A stretch of 39,396 nt of DNA from Gordonia sediminis (GCA_004193205.1 RZUM01000021.1:1-39396), one strand, 5' to 3'. Positions 26,853 through 36,193 are shown, counted from the first letter of the stretch. Numbers and translations: made by a program. The notes: generated by a model not told the origin, from the sequence alone.

Positions 26853-26873
26853 CGTCGACGGTGCACGGTCGAC
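26833..26873. terminator. Bidirectional hairpin between convergent glgB and thioredoxin genes
   Basis: GTCGACCGTGCAC (26833-26845) and GTGCACGGTCGAC (26861-26873) are perfect 13-bp arms around a 15-nt loop. The site lies between the glgB stop (26741) and the opposite-strand stop (26883), where a two-way terminator is expected. No T-tract follows, as is usual in high-GC actinobacteria. Confidence 0.6.
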
Positions 26874-26882
26874 GCCTGAAAG

Positions 26883-27875
26883 TCAGTAGAGCGCGGTGGC
26901 GAGCTTCCGGCGTGCCGCGACCACGAAGGGCTCGGCCGGATCGAAGAGCTCGAACAGCTCGAGCAGACGGGTCCGGGCGCGCGTGCGGTCGTCCCCGGAG
27001 GTCACCTTGACGACGTTGATGATGCGGTCGAAAGCGGCGTCGGGCTCCTGCCCCAGCAGCAGTACGTCGGCCGCGGCGAGCTGGGCGTCGACGTCGTGGG
27101 GTGCCGCGTTGTGCACGATCGCCGGGTCGTGTGCCTGCGCCCGCATGACGAACTCGATGTTGCGTGCGGCCGAGGCGGCCTCGGTGTTGCCGGGCTCCAC
27201 CTCCGCGATGGCGCGGTAGGCGGCGAGCGCACCCTCGAAGTCGCCGGCGTTGAGCCTCTCCTCCGCCATCGCCATGCGGGGATCCTCCGGCTCGGGCATC
27301 TCGTCCCCGGCGGACATGCCGGGCAGTGCGTCACCGAGTTGCGACAGGATCTCGTCGATCCACGACGTGATCTCCGCCTCCGAGCGCACCCCGTTGAAGG
27401 CCGCGACCGGCTGTCCCTGGGCGATGGCGACGACCATTGGGATCGACTGCACGCGGAAGGCCTGCGCGATCCGCTGATTGGCGTCGACGTCGATCTTCGC
27501 GAGCACCCATCGTCCCTGCGCGCGGGCCGCGAGCGATTCGAGCACCGGCGAGAGTTGTTTACACGGTCCGCACCACTCGGCCCAGAGGTCCACCACGACC
27601 AGCTGCTGGGTCGAGCGGGTGAGCACCTCGGTCTCGAATGTGGCGTCGGTGACGTCGATGACCGCCGACCCGGCCCCGGCCGGCGATGACGGGGATGACG
27701 GCGCCGCACCGTCGACGGATCGGGAGGGCGGGGCGGGACGTTGCGGCTGCTGTCGTTGCGCGTCGGCACGTTCCTTCAGGGCCGACAGATCGACGGCACC
27801 CGACATGGCTACGGCGGCGGCAGCTTGTTGCCGGGCGGCCGACGCCGCCTGCTGCCGATTCGTTGGTCGTGTCAC
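26883..27875 (-). CDS. Thioredoxin-domain tetratricopeptide protein (YbbN/Rv1324-like)
   Basis: This 330-residue protein starts at GTG (VTRPTNRQQAA). A Gln/Ala/Pro-rich linker (1-70) precedes a thioredoxin domain with WCGPC at 101-105 and SIPMVVAIAQG. A TPR-type helical region (about 195-330) contains RLNAGDFEGALAAYRAIAEVEPGN. The layout matches YbbN/CnoX-type chaperone-redox proteins that protect clients from oxidation and pass them to other chaperones; the mycobacterial counterpart by position is Rv1324. Both active-site cysteines are retained, unlike in E. coli YbbN. It is last in a four-gene minus-strand operon. Confidence 0.9.
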   Translation of the reverse strand: MTRPTNRQQAASAARQQAAAAVAMSGAVDLSALKERADAQRQQPQRPAPPSRSVDGAAPSSPSSPAGAGSAVIDVTDATFETEVLTRSTQQLVVVDLWAEWCGPCKQLSPVLESLAARAQGRWVLAKIDVDANQRIAQAFRVQSIPMVVAIAQGQPVAAFNGVRSEAEITSWIDEILSQLGDALPGMSAGDEMPEPEDPRMAMAEERLNAGDFEGALAAYRAIAEVEPGNTEAASAARNIEFVMRAQAHDPAIVHNAAPHDVDAQLAAADVLLLGQEPDAAFDRIINVVKVTSGDDRTRARTRLLELFELFDPAEPFVVAARRKLATALY

Positions 27876-27880
27876 GCCAT

Positions 27881-29107
27881 CTAGTGTGGCACGTCCTGCG
27901 AAACGCGATGTCCGCTGCCGGTATGCCGGGCGTCGACGACATCGGCGGTCAGCACGGCGAATACGAGGGCTCCGACCGCGACGACGAGCCCGATGCCCAG
28001 GCTGCTGCGCTGACTGACGAATCCGACGATGGCTGGTCCCGCGAGCATGCCCACGTAGCCGCATCCGACAACCACCGAGATCGACCGTCCGCTCGACTCC
28101 GCGGTGAGATTGCCCGCCGCGGTGAAGATCTGTGGGACGAGCCCGGCCACACCGACCCCGAAGACGGTCCATCCGAGAATCGCCCACAACCCCGAAGGCG
28201 CCAGGATCGCAAACAACATCCCCGCGATTGCGATCAGCGCACCGATACGCACGATCGCCGTCGGGCCGACCCGGGCGGCAACGGCATCGACGCCGAACCG
28301 GGCGATCATCATCGCCGCGCTGAACGCACCGAACGCGACCGCCCCGAGCGCTTCGGGTGTTCCGAACGTCTCGACGACATGTAGCGCACTCCAGTCATAG
28401 GCGGTTCCCTCGGCGAGCATCACCGCGAACGCCACCGCCGCCAGCAACACCAGCCGACGCAGATCGATACCGTCCCACCATCGTCGGGGACCGAGCGCAG
28501 TTTCGACCCCGACGTCCTCGACGTTCGCGACCCGACGACGACGCGCCAACGAACCCGCCACGCTCGCGACGACGACGATCCCCAACCCGGCGGCAGCCGC
28601 CACCGTCACACGGGGACCGACGTCGAGCCACAGGGTGAGCGCGACGATGCCCGAGCCGACGAGGCCACCGACCGAGAAGAACCCGTGGAACGACGACATG
28701 ATCGGCCGGGCGTAGCGGCGCTCCACCTCCACGGCCTGCGCGTTCATCGAGACGTCGAGCGCCCCGTTGGCGAAGCCGAATCCCGCGAGCGCGGCGGCCA
28801 GCGTGACGGCGTTCGTTGCGCTGACGGGTGTGAGGATCACCCCCGACAACGCGAGGGCGGCGAGGATCGTCGTCGGACGCGAACCCCACCGGTCGATGAG
28901 TGGACCGCAGACCTGCATGCCGACGAAGGCCGATCCACCGAGCAGCAGGAGCAATCCGCCGAGCTGGTCGTGGGACACGCCGGTGCGCTCGGTGATCACC
29001 GGGATATGCGCCACCCACATCGCGGCGAGGAATCCGTTGAGTGCGAAGACCAGGGTGACGGCCGCTCGTGCGCGACGGTCGGTCGACGCCGGGGCCACCC
29101 CGGTCAT
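27881..29107 (-). CDS. MFS transporter (YbjJ-like)
   Basis: This 408-residue membrane protein has about twelve hydrophobic helices. The opening VFALNGFLAAMWVAHIPVI, the motif-A-like loop CGPLIDRWGSRPT, GFANGALDVSMNAQAVEVER and FHGFFSVGGLVGSG are shared with the YbjJ-type sugar-phosphate/drug MFS group. The substrate cannot be told. Its ATG overlaps the preceding DUF77 stop by 4 bp and it ends 5 bp before the thioredoxin gene start. It has no counterpart at this place in M. tuberculosis. Confidence 0.88.
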   Translation of the reverse strand: MTGVAPASTDRRARAAVTLVFALNGFLAAMWVAHIPVITERTGVSHDQLGGLLLLLGGSAFVGMQVCGPLIDRWGSRPTTILAALALSGVILTPVSATNAVTLAAALAGFGFANGALDVSMNAQAVEVERRYARPIMSSFHGFFSVGGLVGSGIVALTLWLDVGPRVTVAAAAGLGIVVVASVAGSLARRRRVANVEDVGVETALGPRRWWDGIDLRRLVLLAAVAFAVMLAEGTAYDWSALHVVETFGTPEALGAVAFGAFSAAMMIARFGVDAVAARVGPTAIVRIGALIAIAGMLFAILAPSGLWAILGWTVFGVGVAGLVPQIFTAAGNLTAESSGRSISVVVGCGYVGMLAGPAIVGFVSQRSSLGIGLVVAVGALVFAVLTADVVDARHTGSGHRVSQDVPH

Positions 29108-29409
29108 CCGAGGTGGCGGTCGACCCGCTCGACCTTGCCGGTCAGCTCACCGGTGTGGCCCGGCCGGATGTCGGCCTTGAGCACCAGCCCGACGCGCGGC
29201 GCGAGTTCGGCCACCGCGTCGACGGCCCGCTTGACCACGTCCATGACCTCGTCCCAGTCACCCTCGAGGTAGGTGAACATGGCGGTGGTCTGATGCGGTA
29301 GCCCGGATTCCCGGACCACCCGGACCGCGGCCGCGACCGCCGCGCTCATCCCGCCGTCGGCATCGACGGCGTCGCCCCCCGAGGGCGAAAGGCTGAACGC
29401 GACGATCAT
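29104..29409 (-). CDS. Thiamine-binding-like DUF77/MTH1187 family protein
   Basis: This 101-residue protein opens MIVAFSLSPSG and has VRVVRESGLPHQTTAMFTYLEGDWDEVMDVVKRAV and a final RVGLVLKADIRPG. This is the MTH1187/YkoF-like small ferredoxin-fold family. Some members bind thiamine or related pyrimidines and occur next to transporters. Here it overlaps an MFS gene by 4 bp, so a substrate-sensing role for that transporter is a reasonable inference. Confidence 0.85.
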   Translation of the reverse strand: MIVAFSLSPSGGDAVDADGGMSAAVAAAVRVVRESGLPHQTTAMFTYLEGDWDEVMDVVKRAVDAVAELAPRVGLVLKADIRPGHTGELTGKVERVDRHLG

Positions 29410-29422
29410 CGAGGCTCCTGTC

Positions 29423-29782
29423 TCAGACGGCCAGCGTCTCGCCGGCCGGCAGATCGGACAGTTCGGCGAGATGACCGTTGCGCTGTGCCCACCACTCGAA
29501 GACCAGGGTCCCGAACGGCGGGATGCTCGACACCAGCGCGAGCGCGGTCACCTTGAGGCTCCACCGCAGCTGCATCGCCGTGACCACCGAGATGGCCACG
29601 AACGCGATGAACACGATCCCGTGCACCATCCCGGGGACCGCGACGGCCTCGGTGTGGCCGAGGACCCACTTGAAGAACATCGCGATCAGCAGCGCCAGCC
29701 ACGTGATCGCCTCCAGAACGGCGACGAACCGGAAGCGCTTCGCGGGACTACCGAGATCAAAGAATTGCGACATGGTCTCCAT
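29423..29782 (-). CDS. DUF3817 integral membrane protein (second copy)
   Basis: This 119-residue protein could start at ATG 29782 or at ATG 29773, the latter with GGAG only three bases upstream. It has three hydrophobic segments and the DUF3817 landmarks: KRFRFVAVLEAITWL, a central VHGIVFIAFV, LRWSLK, and IPPFGTLVFEWW. It heads the operon DUF3817-DUF77-MFS-thioredoxin. It is a paralogue of the protein at 8973-9317, but its order and neighbours differ. Function unknown. Confidence 0.88.
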   Translation of the reverse strand: METMSQFFDLGSPAKRFRFVAVLEAITWLALLIAMFFKWVLGHTEAVAVPGMVHGIVFIAFVAISVVTAMQLRWSLKVTALALVSSIPPFGTLVFEWWAQRNGHLAELSDLPAGETLAV

Positions 29783-29833
29783 TGTGCCGAATCAGGAGCA
29801 CTTCTACGACAAGGTGTAGTACAAGTCTCGCGT

Positions 29834-31036
29834 TCAGCTCTTCGGGACGCGGACGATCAATGCGTCGCCCTGACCGCCGGCACCGCACAGGGCGGCCGCA
29901 CCGATACCGCCGCCCCGCCGCTGCAGTTCCAGCGCGAGGTGCAGGGTGATCCGGGCGCCAGAGGTACCGATCGGGTGTCCCAGCGCGATCGCACCGCCGT
30001 TGACGTTGACGATCGCCGGGTCCACACCCAGCTCGCGGCCCGAGGCCAGCCCGACCGCCGCGAAGGCCTCATTGATCTCGATCAGATCCAGGTCCGCGGG
30101 GGTGATCCCGGCGCGGGCGCAGGCCTTCGCGATCGCGTTGGCGGGCTGCAGCTGCAGCGACGAATCCGGACCCGCGACGACACCGTGCGGACCGATCTCG
30201 GCAAGCCAGCCGACACCGAGTTCGGTTGCCTTTGCCTTGCTCATCACGATTACCGCGGCAGCACCGTCGGAGATCTGCGAGGAGTTGCCCGCGGTGATCG
30301 TGCCGTCCTTGCGGAACGCCGGCCGCAGGCCCGAGAGCGAGTCGGCGGTCGTGTCGGCACGGATGCCCTCGTCCTCGGCGAAGACGACGGGATCGCCCTT
30401 GCGCTGCGGGATCGACACGCCCACGACCTCGTCGGCGAAGAGTCCGTTCTTCCAGGCCACCGCCGCGCGCTGATGGCTCTGTGCCGCGACCTCGTCCTGC
30501 TCGGCACGGGTGAACCCGTTGGTGTCGTTGCCCTGTTCGGTGAGCGCGCCCATCGGCTGGTCGGTGAAGGCGTCGAACAGACCGTCGAAGGCCATGTGGT
30601 CGACGAGTTCGGTGTTGCCGTACTTGAAGCCGCCCCGGCTGCCCGGCAGCAGGTGCGGCGCCTGGGTCATCGACTCCTGACCGCCCGCGACGACGCACTC
30701 GAACTCGCCGGCGCGGATGAGCTGGTCGGCCAGCGCGATCGCGTCGATGCCCGACAGGCACATCTTGTTGATCGACAGCGTCGGGACGTCCCAGCCGATC
30801 CCGGCCTTGACGGCGGTCTGCCGCGCGGGCATCTGTCCCGCCCCGGCGGTGAGGACCTGGCCCATGATCACGTAGTCGACGGCCGACGCCGGGACACCCG
30901 ACTTGTCGAGGGCGCCCTTGATCGCGATCGCCCCGAGGTCCACCGCACTGAAGTCCTTCAGCGAACCCAGCAGGCGACCGAATGGGGTGCGCGCCCCGGC
31001 GACGATGACGGACGACTGGTCGAAGTTCGTGGACAT
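29834..31036 (-). CDS. fadA4: Acetyl-CoA acetyltransferase (thiolase), FadA4-like
   Basis: This 400-residue protein has GGAGGT before its ATG. Thiolase signatures are [17 protein letters not shown], nucleophile Cys93 in [24 protein letters not shown], the [19 protein letters not shown] histidine motif and the final [14 protein letters not shown]. It condenses or cleaves acetoacetyl-CoA in the cytoplasm. Position matches Rv1323 (fadA4). It is divergent from methylmalonyl-CoA epimerase with 82 bp between starts, a pairing suited to fatty acid and propionyl-CoA metabolism. Confidence 0.95.
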   Translation of the reverse strand: MSTNFDQSSVIVAGARTPFGRLLGSLKDFSAVDLGAIAIKGALDKSGVPASAVDYVIMGQVLTAGAGQMPARQTAVKAGIGWDVPTLSINKMCLSGIDAIALADQLIRAGEFECVVAGGQESMTQAPHLLPGSRGGFKYGNTELVDHMAFDGLFDAFTDQPMGALTEQGNDTNGFTRAEQDEVAAQSHQRAAVAWKNGLFADEVVGVSIPQRKGDPVVFAEDEGIRADTTADSLSGLRPAFRKDGTITAGNSSQISDGAAAVIVMSKAKATELGVGWLAEIGPHGVVAGPDSSLQLQPANAIAKACARAGITPADLDLIEINEAFAAVGLASGRELGVDPAIVNVNGGAIALGHPIGTSGARITLHLALELQRRGGGIGAAALCGAGGQGDALIVRVPKS

Positions 31037-31118
31037 GGGGGGACCTCCAACATGACATGGATCGAGCAGACCGAACGCCCGCTCTGTGGGCTGGTACCTC
31101 CAACGCTACCGTTAAGAC

Positions 31119-31616
31119 ATGACCAGCTCAGCAACAGACCCCGTAGCACGACCCTCGGCCACCGCCCTCATCTCCGATCTCGTCACCGCGATCGACCATG
31201 CCGGCATCGCCGTTCCCGATCTCGACGCCGCCAAGAAGTGGTACCTGGACAACCTCGGATTCGAAACCCTCCACGAGGAGACCAACGCCGAACAGGGCGT
31301 CCGTGAGGCCATGGTCGGCCCGCGCACCGCGGGCGAATCCGGCGGGACCCTGATCCAGCTACTGGCGCCTCTCGACGAGACGTCGACGATCGCGAAGTTC
31401 ATCGACCGCAGCGGCCCCGGGCTGCAACAGCTCGCGGTGCGCGTGACCGATGTCGACGAGGTCGTCGCCCGTCTGACCGCGGCCGGCGTGCGGGTGCTCT
31501 ACCCCGAGGCCCGACGTGGCACCGCCGACTCGCGGATCAACTTCGTGCACCCCAAGGATGCCGGTGGCGTCCTTCTCGAACTCGTCGAGCCGGCCGGCGA
31601 TTCCTCAGGTCACTGA
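31119..31616 (+). CDS. mce: Methylmalonyl-CoA epimerase
   Basis: This 165-residue VOC-fold protein has AIDHAGIAVPDLDAA with the first metal histidine, the LQLAVRVTDVDEVVARL half-repeat, and IGEAGARIL-type ending (GVRVLYPEARRG then INFVHPKDAGGVLLELVEP). It interconverts (R)- and (S)-methylmalonyl-CoA, linking propionyl-CoA carboxylation to the mutase and succinyl-CoA. An extra 20-residue polar N-terminus precedes the domain. Counterpart of Rv1322A. A DivIVA-like gene follows 28 bp later with its own likely -10 element. Confidence 0.93.
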   Translation: MTSSATDPVARPSATALISDLVTAIDHAGIAVPDLDAAKKWYLDNLGFETLHEETNAEQGVREAMVGPRTAGESGGTLIQLLAPLDETSTIAKFIDRSGPGLQQLAVRVTDVDEVVARLTAAGVRVLYPEARRGTADSRINFVHPKDAGGVLLELVEPAGDSSGH

Positions 31617-31631
31617 CGTTTCCGACTGAGT

Positions 31632-31637
31632 TAGACT
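31632..31637 (+). promoter_or_regulatory. Candidate -10 element giving a leaderless DivIVA-like transcript
   Basis: TAGACT ends 7 bases before the ATG at 31645, so transcription would start at or next to the start codon. No ribosome site precedes this ATG, which fits a leaderless message, common in mycobacteria and relatives. No good -35 is visible. Confidence 0.4.
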
Positions 31638-31644
31638 GTGCCGC

Positions 31645-32709
31645 ATGTCAGCTCCCGCACCACGGCATCTGCCCTTCGCCACAGTGATGCGCGGCTTCGA
31701 CCGCGAGCAGGTGGCGGACCACCTCCAGCGCATGGACGCCGAGCTGCGGGTACTGGCCGCGGACCGCGACGCGGCCACCGCGAACGCCCACGAGCTCGCC
31801 GCGCACCTCGAAGAGGCGCGCGACGAGATCGAGGAGCTGCGGCGCGAGGTCGACAAACTCTCGGTACCCCCGACGACCGCCCAGGGGATGAGCGAACGGC
31901 TCGGCCGGATGTTGCAGCTGGCCTCCGACGAAGCCTCGGAGATGCGGGCCGACGCCGCCGCGGAGGCCGCCGAGACGACGTCGGTGGCCCGGCAGGAGGC
32001 GGCCACGATGCGCGAGGAGGCACAGGCCGACGCCACCCGCATCCGAGACGAGGCCGACAGCACGGCGCGCAAGATCGTCGCCGATGCCGAGGAGCGGGCG
32101 CGTCAGATCCAGGAGAGCTCCGACGCGCTCGCCGCCCGGTCCGCCGACGACGCGGACGAGGCCGCCAAGCAGATCGCCGAACGCAGGTCCGCGATGGAGG
32201 CCGAACACACCGAGACGATGACCGCCGCCCGCGACGAGGCGCGCCGCATCGTCACCAAGGCGAAGGGTGAGGCCGCGGAGCTCGAGTTGCAGACGGCTCG
32301 CACGCTGCAGGGCGAGCGGGAACGGCACGACGCCGATCTCGTCGCCGAGCGCGACCGGGCCCATGCGGAGCGCGAGCAGATGAAGGACACGGCACAGGAG
32401 ATCGTGACAGAGCGCCTGGCCCGTTCGCGCGATCTGGCCGGTCAGGTCGACGCGGCGCGCCGGCAGGTCATCGGTCAGCTCGATCAGGTGCGCGAGCTGC
32501 TGACGCAGATCCCCTCGCAGCTGGCCGATCGTCATCCGGACCTGGCCGATGTCACCGACCACGACGACGTCGAATTGCTCAACCGAGCTCTCTCACCGCA
32601 ATCGCAGTTGCCGCGACCGACCACCAACGGCGCCACGGCGTCATCGGTGTCGGCGTCGGGGTCGTCGGTGAGCGGTTCCTCGGCCGGTTCGTCGTCGTCC
32701 GACAGCTGA
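31645..32709 (+). CDS. DivIVA-domain coiled-coil protein
   Basis: This 354-residue protein has an N-terminal DivIVA-like segment (residues about 8-30) with FATVMRGFDREQV. A very long Ala/Glu/Arg-rich coiled coil follows (about 35-290), and it ends with a Ser-rich low-complexity tail (about 325-354). Relatives include Wag31 and other actinobacterial polar coiled-coil proteins that mark poles and recruit envelope enzymes; it is too divergent from Wag31 to call it that. It lies convergent with nucS. The start has no ribosome site. Confidence 0.85.
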   Translation: MSAPAPRHLPFATVMRGFDREQVADHLQRMDAELRVLAADRDAATANAHELAAHLEEARDEIEELRREVDKLSVPPTTAQGMSERLGRMLQLASDEASEMRADAAAEAAETTSVARQEAATMREEAQADATRIRDEADSTARKIVADAEERARQIQESSDALAARSADDADEAAKQIAERRSAMEAEHTETMTAARDEARRIVTKAKGEAAELELQTARTLQGERERHDADLVAERDRAHAEREQMKDTAQEIVTERLARSRDLAGQVDAARRQVIGQLDQVRELLTQIPSQLADRHPDLADVTDHDDVELLNRALSPQSQLPRPTTNGATASSVSASGSSVSGSSAGSSSSDS

Positions 32710-32742
32710 GCCACCGACGCCCCCGACGATGGGCCGGGGAAC

Positions 32743-33426
32743 TCAGAACAGCCGGAACTCCGTGCTCTCGGCGCCCCGCAACGCGTCGTAGTCGAGAACC
32801 AGGCAGCGGATGCCACGGTCTTCGGCCAGCGTCCGGGCCTGCGGTTTGATTTGCTGCGCGGCGAACACCCCGGCTACCGGCGCCAGGAGCGGATCCCGGT
32901 TGAGCAGTTCGAGATACCGGGTCAGCTGCTCGACGCCGTCGATCTCACCGCGTCGCTTGATCTCGACGGCGACCGTCGCGCCCTCGGCATCGCGGCACAA
33001 CAGATCCACCGGTCCGATCGCGGTCATGTACTCACGACGGATAAGGGTGTGCCCGGCCCCCAGCGTGCCGACGTGTTCGGCGAGCAACTCCTGCAGGTGA
33101 GCCTCCACACCGTCCTTCACCAGGCCCGGATCGACGCCCAACTCGTGTTCGGAGTCGTGTTCGACCGAGGCGATCGTGATCCGCAGTTCCTCGCCGGCCT
33201 TGTTGGTGACGACCCAGTAGGCCTGCGCGTCCACGCCGTCGGGGACCGGCGACTCGGCCAGCCAACACGGCGGGCTCATCCAGTTCAGCGGCTTGTAGGC
33301 GCGGTCGTCGGCATGGACGCTCACCGATCCGTCCGACTTGATCAGCAGCAGCCGCTTCGCCATGGGCAGATGTGCCGTCAACCGTCCGACGTAGTCCACT
33401 TGGCATTCCGCGATAACCAGACGCAC
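32743..33426 (-). CDS. nucS: NucS/EndoMS mismatch endonuclease
   Basis: This 227-residue protein starts at GTG. It has [16 protein letters not shown] at the start, and a RecB-like catalytic domain with [31 protein letters not shown] (the D...ExK core plus Gln-x3-Tyr). The C-terminal FRLF tail resembles a sliding-clamp binding motif. Known role in actinobacteria lacking MutS/MutL: NucS cuts both strands at mismatches and gives post-replicative repair. Position corresponds to Rv1321. It is convergent with the DivIVA-like gene, 33 bp away. Confidence 0.96.
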   Translation of the reverse strand: MRLVIAECQVDYVGRLTAHLPMAKRLLLIKSDGSVSVHADDRAYKPLNWMSPPCWLAESPVPDGVDAQAYWVVTNKAGEELRITIASVEHDSEHELGVDPGLVKDGVEAHLQELLAEHVGTLGAGHTLIRREYMTAIGPVDLLCRDAEGATVAVEIKRRGEIDGVEQLTRYLELLNRDPLLAPVAGVFAAQQIKPQARTLAEDRGIRCLVLDYDALRGAESTEFRLF

Positions 33427-33465
33427 CCAGCCAGCTTAATGGTGGGCAAGTACCGGTTCGTCACG

Positions 33466-34920
33466 TCACCCCGGACCGAACACTTCACCACCGCCGTACC
33501 GTCGTTTCAGCTGGAACGCCTCGGCGTCGGCGACCGCGTCCAGGAGAGACGCATGAACGTGCGGCAACGTGGGGTCGAGTCCCCGAAGCGCCTCCGGCGC
33601 AGCCAGATCCGGCAGGATCTCGTCGTTGCGATGTCGTTCGACGCTTCTGCGGACGACACCGTCGGGGTCGACGAGCATGCCCCTACCTCCGCGCTCGTCG
33701 AGCGTGTGCTTGATGCTCAGCAACATGGTCCGGGCGACCGGATCGACGATGCCGATGCGCGAGATGTCGACGATGGCCACCTCGACATCGTCGAGATCAC
33801 TCTCCAACCGTCGCATCGCGCTCTCCGCGCCCGAGAAGGTCAGGTCCCCCTGCAACTCGTAGACCCGCACACGGTCACGACAGGTCCGCAGGTAACCCCG
33901 TTCGCGTTCACCCCACTCTTCGCCGACCGCGAACTCGCCGATATCGCGCACCGTGCGGATGGTCACCCGACTCTCGCGGGTGAGGTTGAACATGTGCAAT
34001 CCCAGATCGGTCGACAGATGCCGACAGGTCTCGATGCCCCTGGCACTGTTGCCGTGTTGGTCGAGTCGGGGCGAATAGACTCCGATGCCCAACTGTCCCG
34101 GCAGGACGGCCAGGATTCCACCGCCCACACCGCTCTTCGCGGGCAGTCCGACCGAGGTCACCCAGTCCCCGGCACCGTCGTACATCCCGCAGGTGGTCAT
34201 CACCGACAGCACCCGCTGGGCCACCTCCGGAGCGAGAACCTGTCTGCCGGTGCGCGGATTGGCCCCACCGTTGGCGAGCGTGGCAGCGATGACGGCGAGG
34301 TCATCGGTGGTGACCTGTAACGAGCACTGCCGCAGATAGAGGTCGAGGGCGGCCTCGGGGTCGCTGTCGAGGACACCGAAACTGTCCAGCATGTAGGCGA
34401 TCGCCCGATTCCGCGCACCGGTCGCCGCCTCCGAATGCCAGACGTCGATGTCGAGCGACAACCGGCGGCCCGCACATGCGGAGTAGAAGGCGGTCACCTC
34501 CTCGAACACGGTATCGACGAGGTCGGGCCCGATGCCGCGAACCGGCGGCAGCAACAACGACGCGGCCAGAATGGCACCCGCGTTGATCATGGGGTTCTTC
34601 GGTCGCCGTCGGTCATCGACGCTGATCTGGTTGAACGCCTCCCCCGACGGCTCGACACCGATCTTGTCGTCGGTCTCCGCGAATCCCAGGCGTGTCAAGG
34701 CGAACGCGTAGGTCAGTGGCTTCGAAACGGACTGGATGGTGAATTCCGTGCCGGCGTCACCCCGGGAGTAGATGTGCCCGTCGTGCATGCACAGTGAGAG
34801 TCCGTATCCCTCGGGATCGACGCGGGTCAGTTCCGGGATGTAGTCGGCCACCGCACCGGAACGGTTGTAGCGGCAGACCGCCATGATGTGCTCGAGGTAC
34901 CCGTCGACGTGGGAGATCAC
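33466..34920 (-). CDS. glsA: Glutaminase with C-terminal STAS domain
   Basis: This 484-residue protein starts at GTG (a later ATG at 34884 is possible). The serine-dependent glutaminase domain (about 1-310) has GAVADYIPEL, the SxxK pair Ser64/Lys67 in QSVSKPLTYA, NPMINAGAI, and PAKSGVGGGI. A STAS domain (about 345-440) follows, with DLTFSGAESAMRRLE and VAIVDISRIG. It hydrolyses glutamine to glutamate and ammonia. STAS fusions in this family suggest regulation by protein partners or nucleotides. It lies 17 bp after a GAF regulator on the same strand, so the two are probably one operon. Confidence 0.93.
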   Translation of the reverse strand: MISHVDGYLEHIMAVCRYNRSGAVADYIPELTRVDPEGYGLSLCMHDGHIYSRGDAGTEFTIQSVSKPLTYAFALTRLGFAETDDKIGVEPSGEAFNQISVDDRRRPKNPMINAGAILAASLLLPPVRGIGPDLVDTVFEEVTAFYSACAGRRLSLDIDVWHSEAATGARNRAIAYMLDSFGVLDSDPEAALDLYLRQCSLQVTTDDLAVIAATLANGGANPRTGRQVLAPEVAQRVLSVMTTCGMYDGAGDWVTSVGLPAKSGVGGGILAVLPGQLGIGVYSPRLDQHGNSARGIETCRHLSTDLGLHMFNLTRESRVTIRTVRDIGEFAVGEEWGERERGYLRTCRDRVRVYELQGDLTFSGAESAMRRLESDLDDVEVAIVDISRIGIVDPVARTMLLSIKHTLDERGGRGMLVDPDGVVRRSVERHRNDEILPDLAAPEALRGLDPTLPHVHASLLDAVADAEAFQLKRRYGGGEVFGPG

Positions 34921-34937
34921 ACGACGAATCTAGGGCA

Positions 34938-36185
34938 TCAGCGCGTGCCGTCAACCGACGAACGGCCCTCGACGCGCACGGTCACCCCGTCGGTGAAGCG
35001 GTACGGATTCGCCGCGAGGAGCCCGCCGAGATGTTTGCGCAACCTCGACATCTCGGCACGAACCGTGATCGTCCGGTCCGCGACGCCGAACAGGTGCGCC
35101 GACATCTGGGCGGCGCTGCAGCCCTCGGGGTGGTCGGCCAGCAGCGCCAGGATCTCCGCATGGCGCGGCGAGGGTTGCAGCGTCCACTGTCCGGTGGCCC
35201 CCGACACCGTGAACGAGGGGTTGCGCGAATCCCGCAGGTCCAGGTCGATCACCGTCGCCGACGATGCCGTCGCGCCCTCGGCGATCCGCACGAGCCACCC
35301 GCCCGGCAACGGTTCGAGGTCGCATTCGCCGAGGCTGTGCAGCCAGGTTCGTCCGGGCGCGGTCTGTCGGGGCAGGGTGAGCCGGCTGCGCGGGGTGACC
35401 GCGTCGAGCGCGGCCACCCACCCGTCGTTGTCGACGGCGAGTGCCGGTCCCCCGAGCCGCGCCAGCATCGGCGCCGCCACCGACCGCAGCTGGTCCAGCG
35501 AACGACGATGATGGTCGCGCAACTGCGACTCGGCGAGTTTGGCGACCACGTCGACGAGCGCGACCGTGGTCGGGTGGATGGTGGCGGCCGGCCCGCTGAC
35601 ATCGACGACACCCAGCACCGAGCCGGTGCGCGGGTCGCGGATGGGCGCACCGGCACAGGTCCACGAGTGATGACTGCGGACGAAATGCTCGGCGGAGAAG
35701 ACCTGCACGGCACGACCGGACATCAACGCGGTTCCGATCGCGTTGGTACCGACCGAGTTCTCGCCCCATCCGGCACCCTCGACGAAGCCGAGGCGATCGG
35801 CGCGGTGCAGAACCCGCGACGACCCGCTGCGCCACAGCACCCGGCCCTCGGCATCAGCCACGACCAGGATGTTGTCCCCATCGGCGATCACCGAGTCCAG
35901 CCCGCGGGTGAGATCCTCGAGGACGTCGGCCAACCCCGATTCCTGCCGCCGCGCCTCGAGTTCGCCGACGTCGAGGCCCTCGTCCATCGTTCCGACATCC
36001 GGATCGACCCCGGCGTGCTGGACCCGATCCCAGGACTCGCTGATCACCGACCTCGGCCGGGCGGGCATCTTCGCCCCGGCCATCGCGGCGTCGTAGACCG
36101 CAGAGAGCAGCTGCGCGTAGTGGCGTGGATCGTCACCCGCGGAGACCGCGGGTTCGGGGCCGAGATGGGTTTCCGGGACGGACAC
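34938..36185 (-). CDS. GAF-domain transcriptional regulator with C-terminal winged helix
   Basis: This 415-residue protein starts at GTG with GGGAG upstream. The N-terminal part (about 20-80) is helical with SVISESWDRVQHAGVDP. A GAF domain (about 85-225) contains VLVVADAEGRVLWRSG, GENSVGTNAIGTAL and HHSWTCAGAPIRDPRTG, as in AcoR-type activators. There is no AAA+ sigma-54 module. Instead the C-terminus (about 335-405) has an OmpR-like winged helix: RHAEILALL, TITVRAEMSRLRKHLGG and NPYRFTDGV. It probably controls the divergent monooxygenase gene and itself. The intergenic region has a four-half-site operator. The inducer is unknown. Confidence 0.88.
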   Translation of the reverse strand: MSVPETHLGPEPAVSAGDDPRHYAQLLSAVYDAAMAGAKMPARPRSVISESWDRVQHAGVDPDVGTMDEGLDVGELEARRQESGLADVLEDLTRGLDSVIADGDNILVVADAEGRVLWRSGSSRVLHRADRLGFVEGAGWGENSVGTNAIGTALMSGRAVQVFSAEHFVRSHHSWTCAGAPIRDPRTGSVLGVVDVSGPAATIHPTTVALVDVVAKLAESQLRDHHRRSLDQLRSVAAPMLARLGGPALAVDNDGWVAALDAVTPRSRLTLPRQTAPGRTWLHSLGECDLEPLPGGWLVRIAEGATASSATVIDLDLRDSRNPSFTVSGATGQWTLQPSPRHAEILALLADHPEGCSAAQMSAHLFGVADRTITVRAEMSRLRKHLGGLLAANPYRFTDGVTVRVEGRSSVDGTR

Positions 36186-36193
36186 CCCACGAT

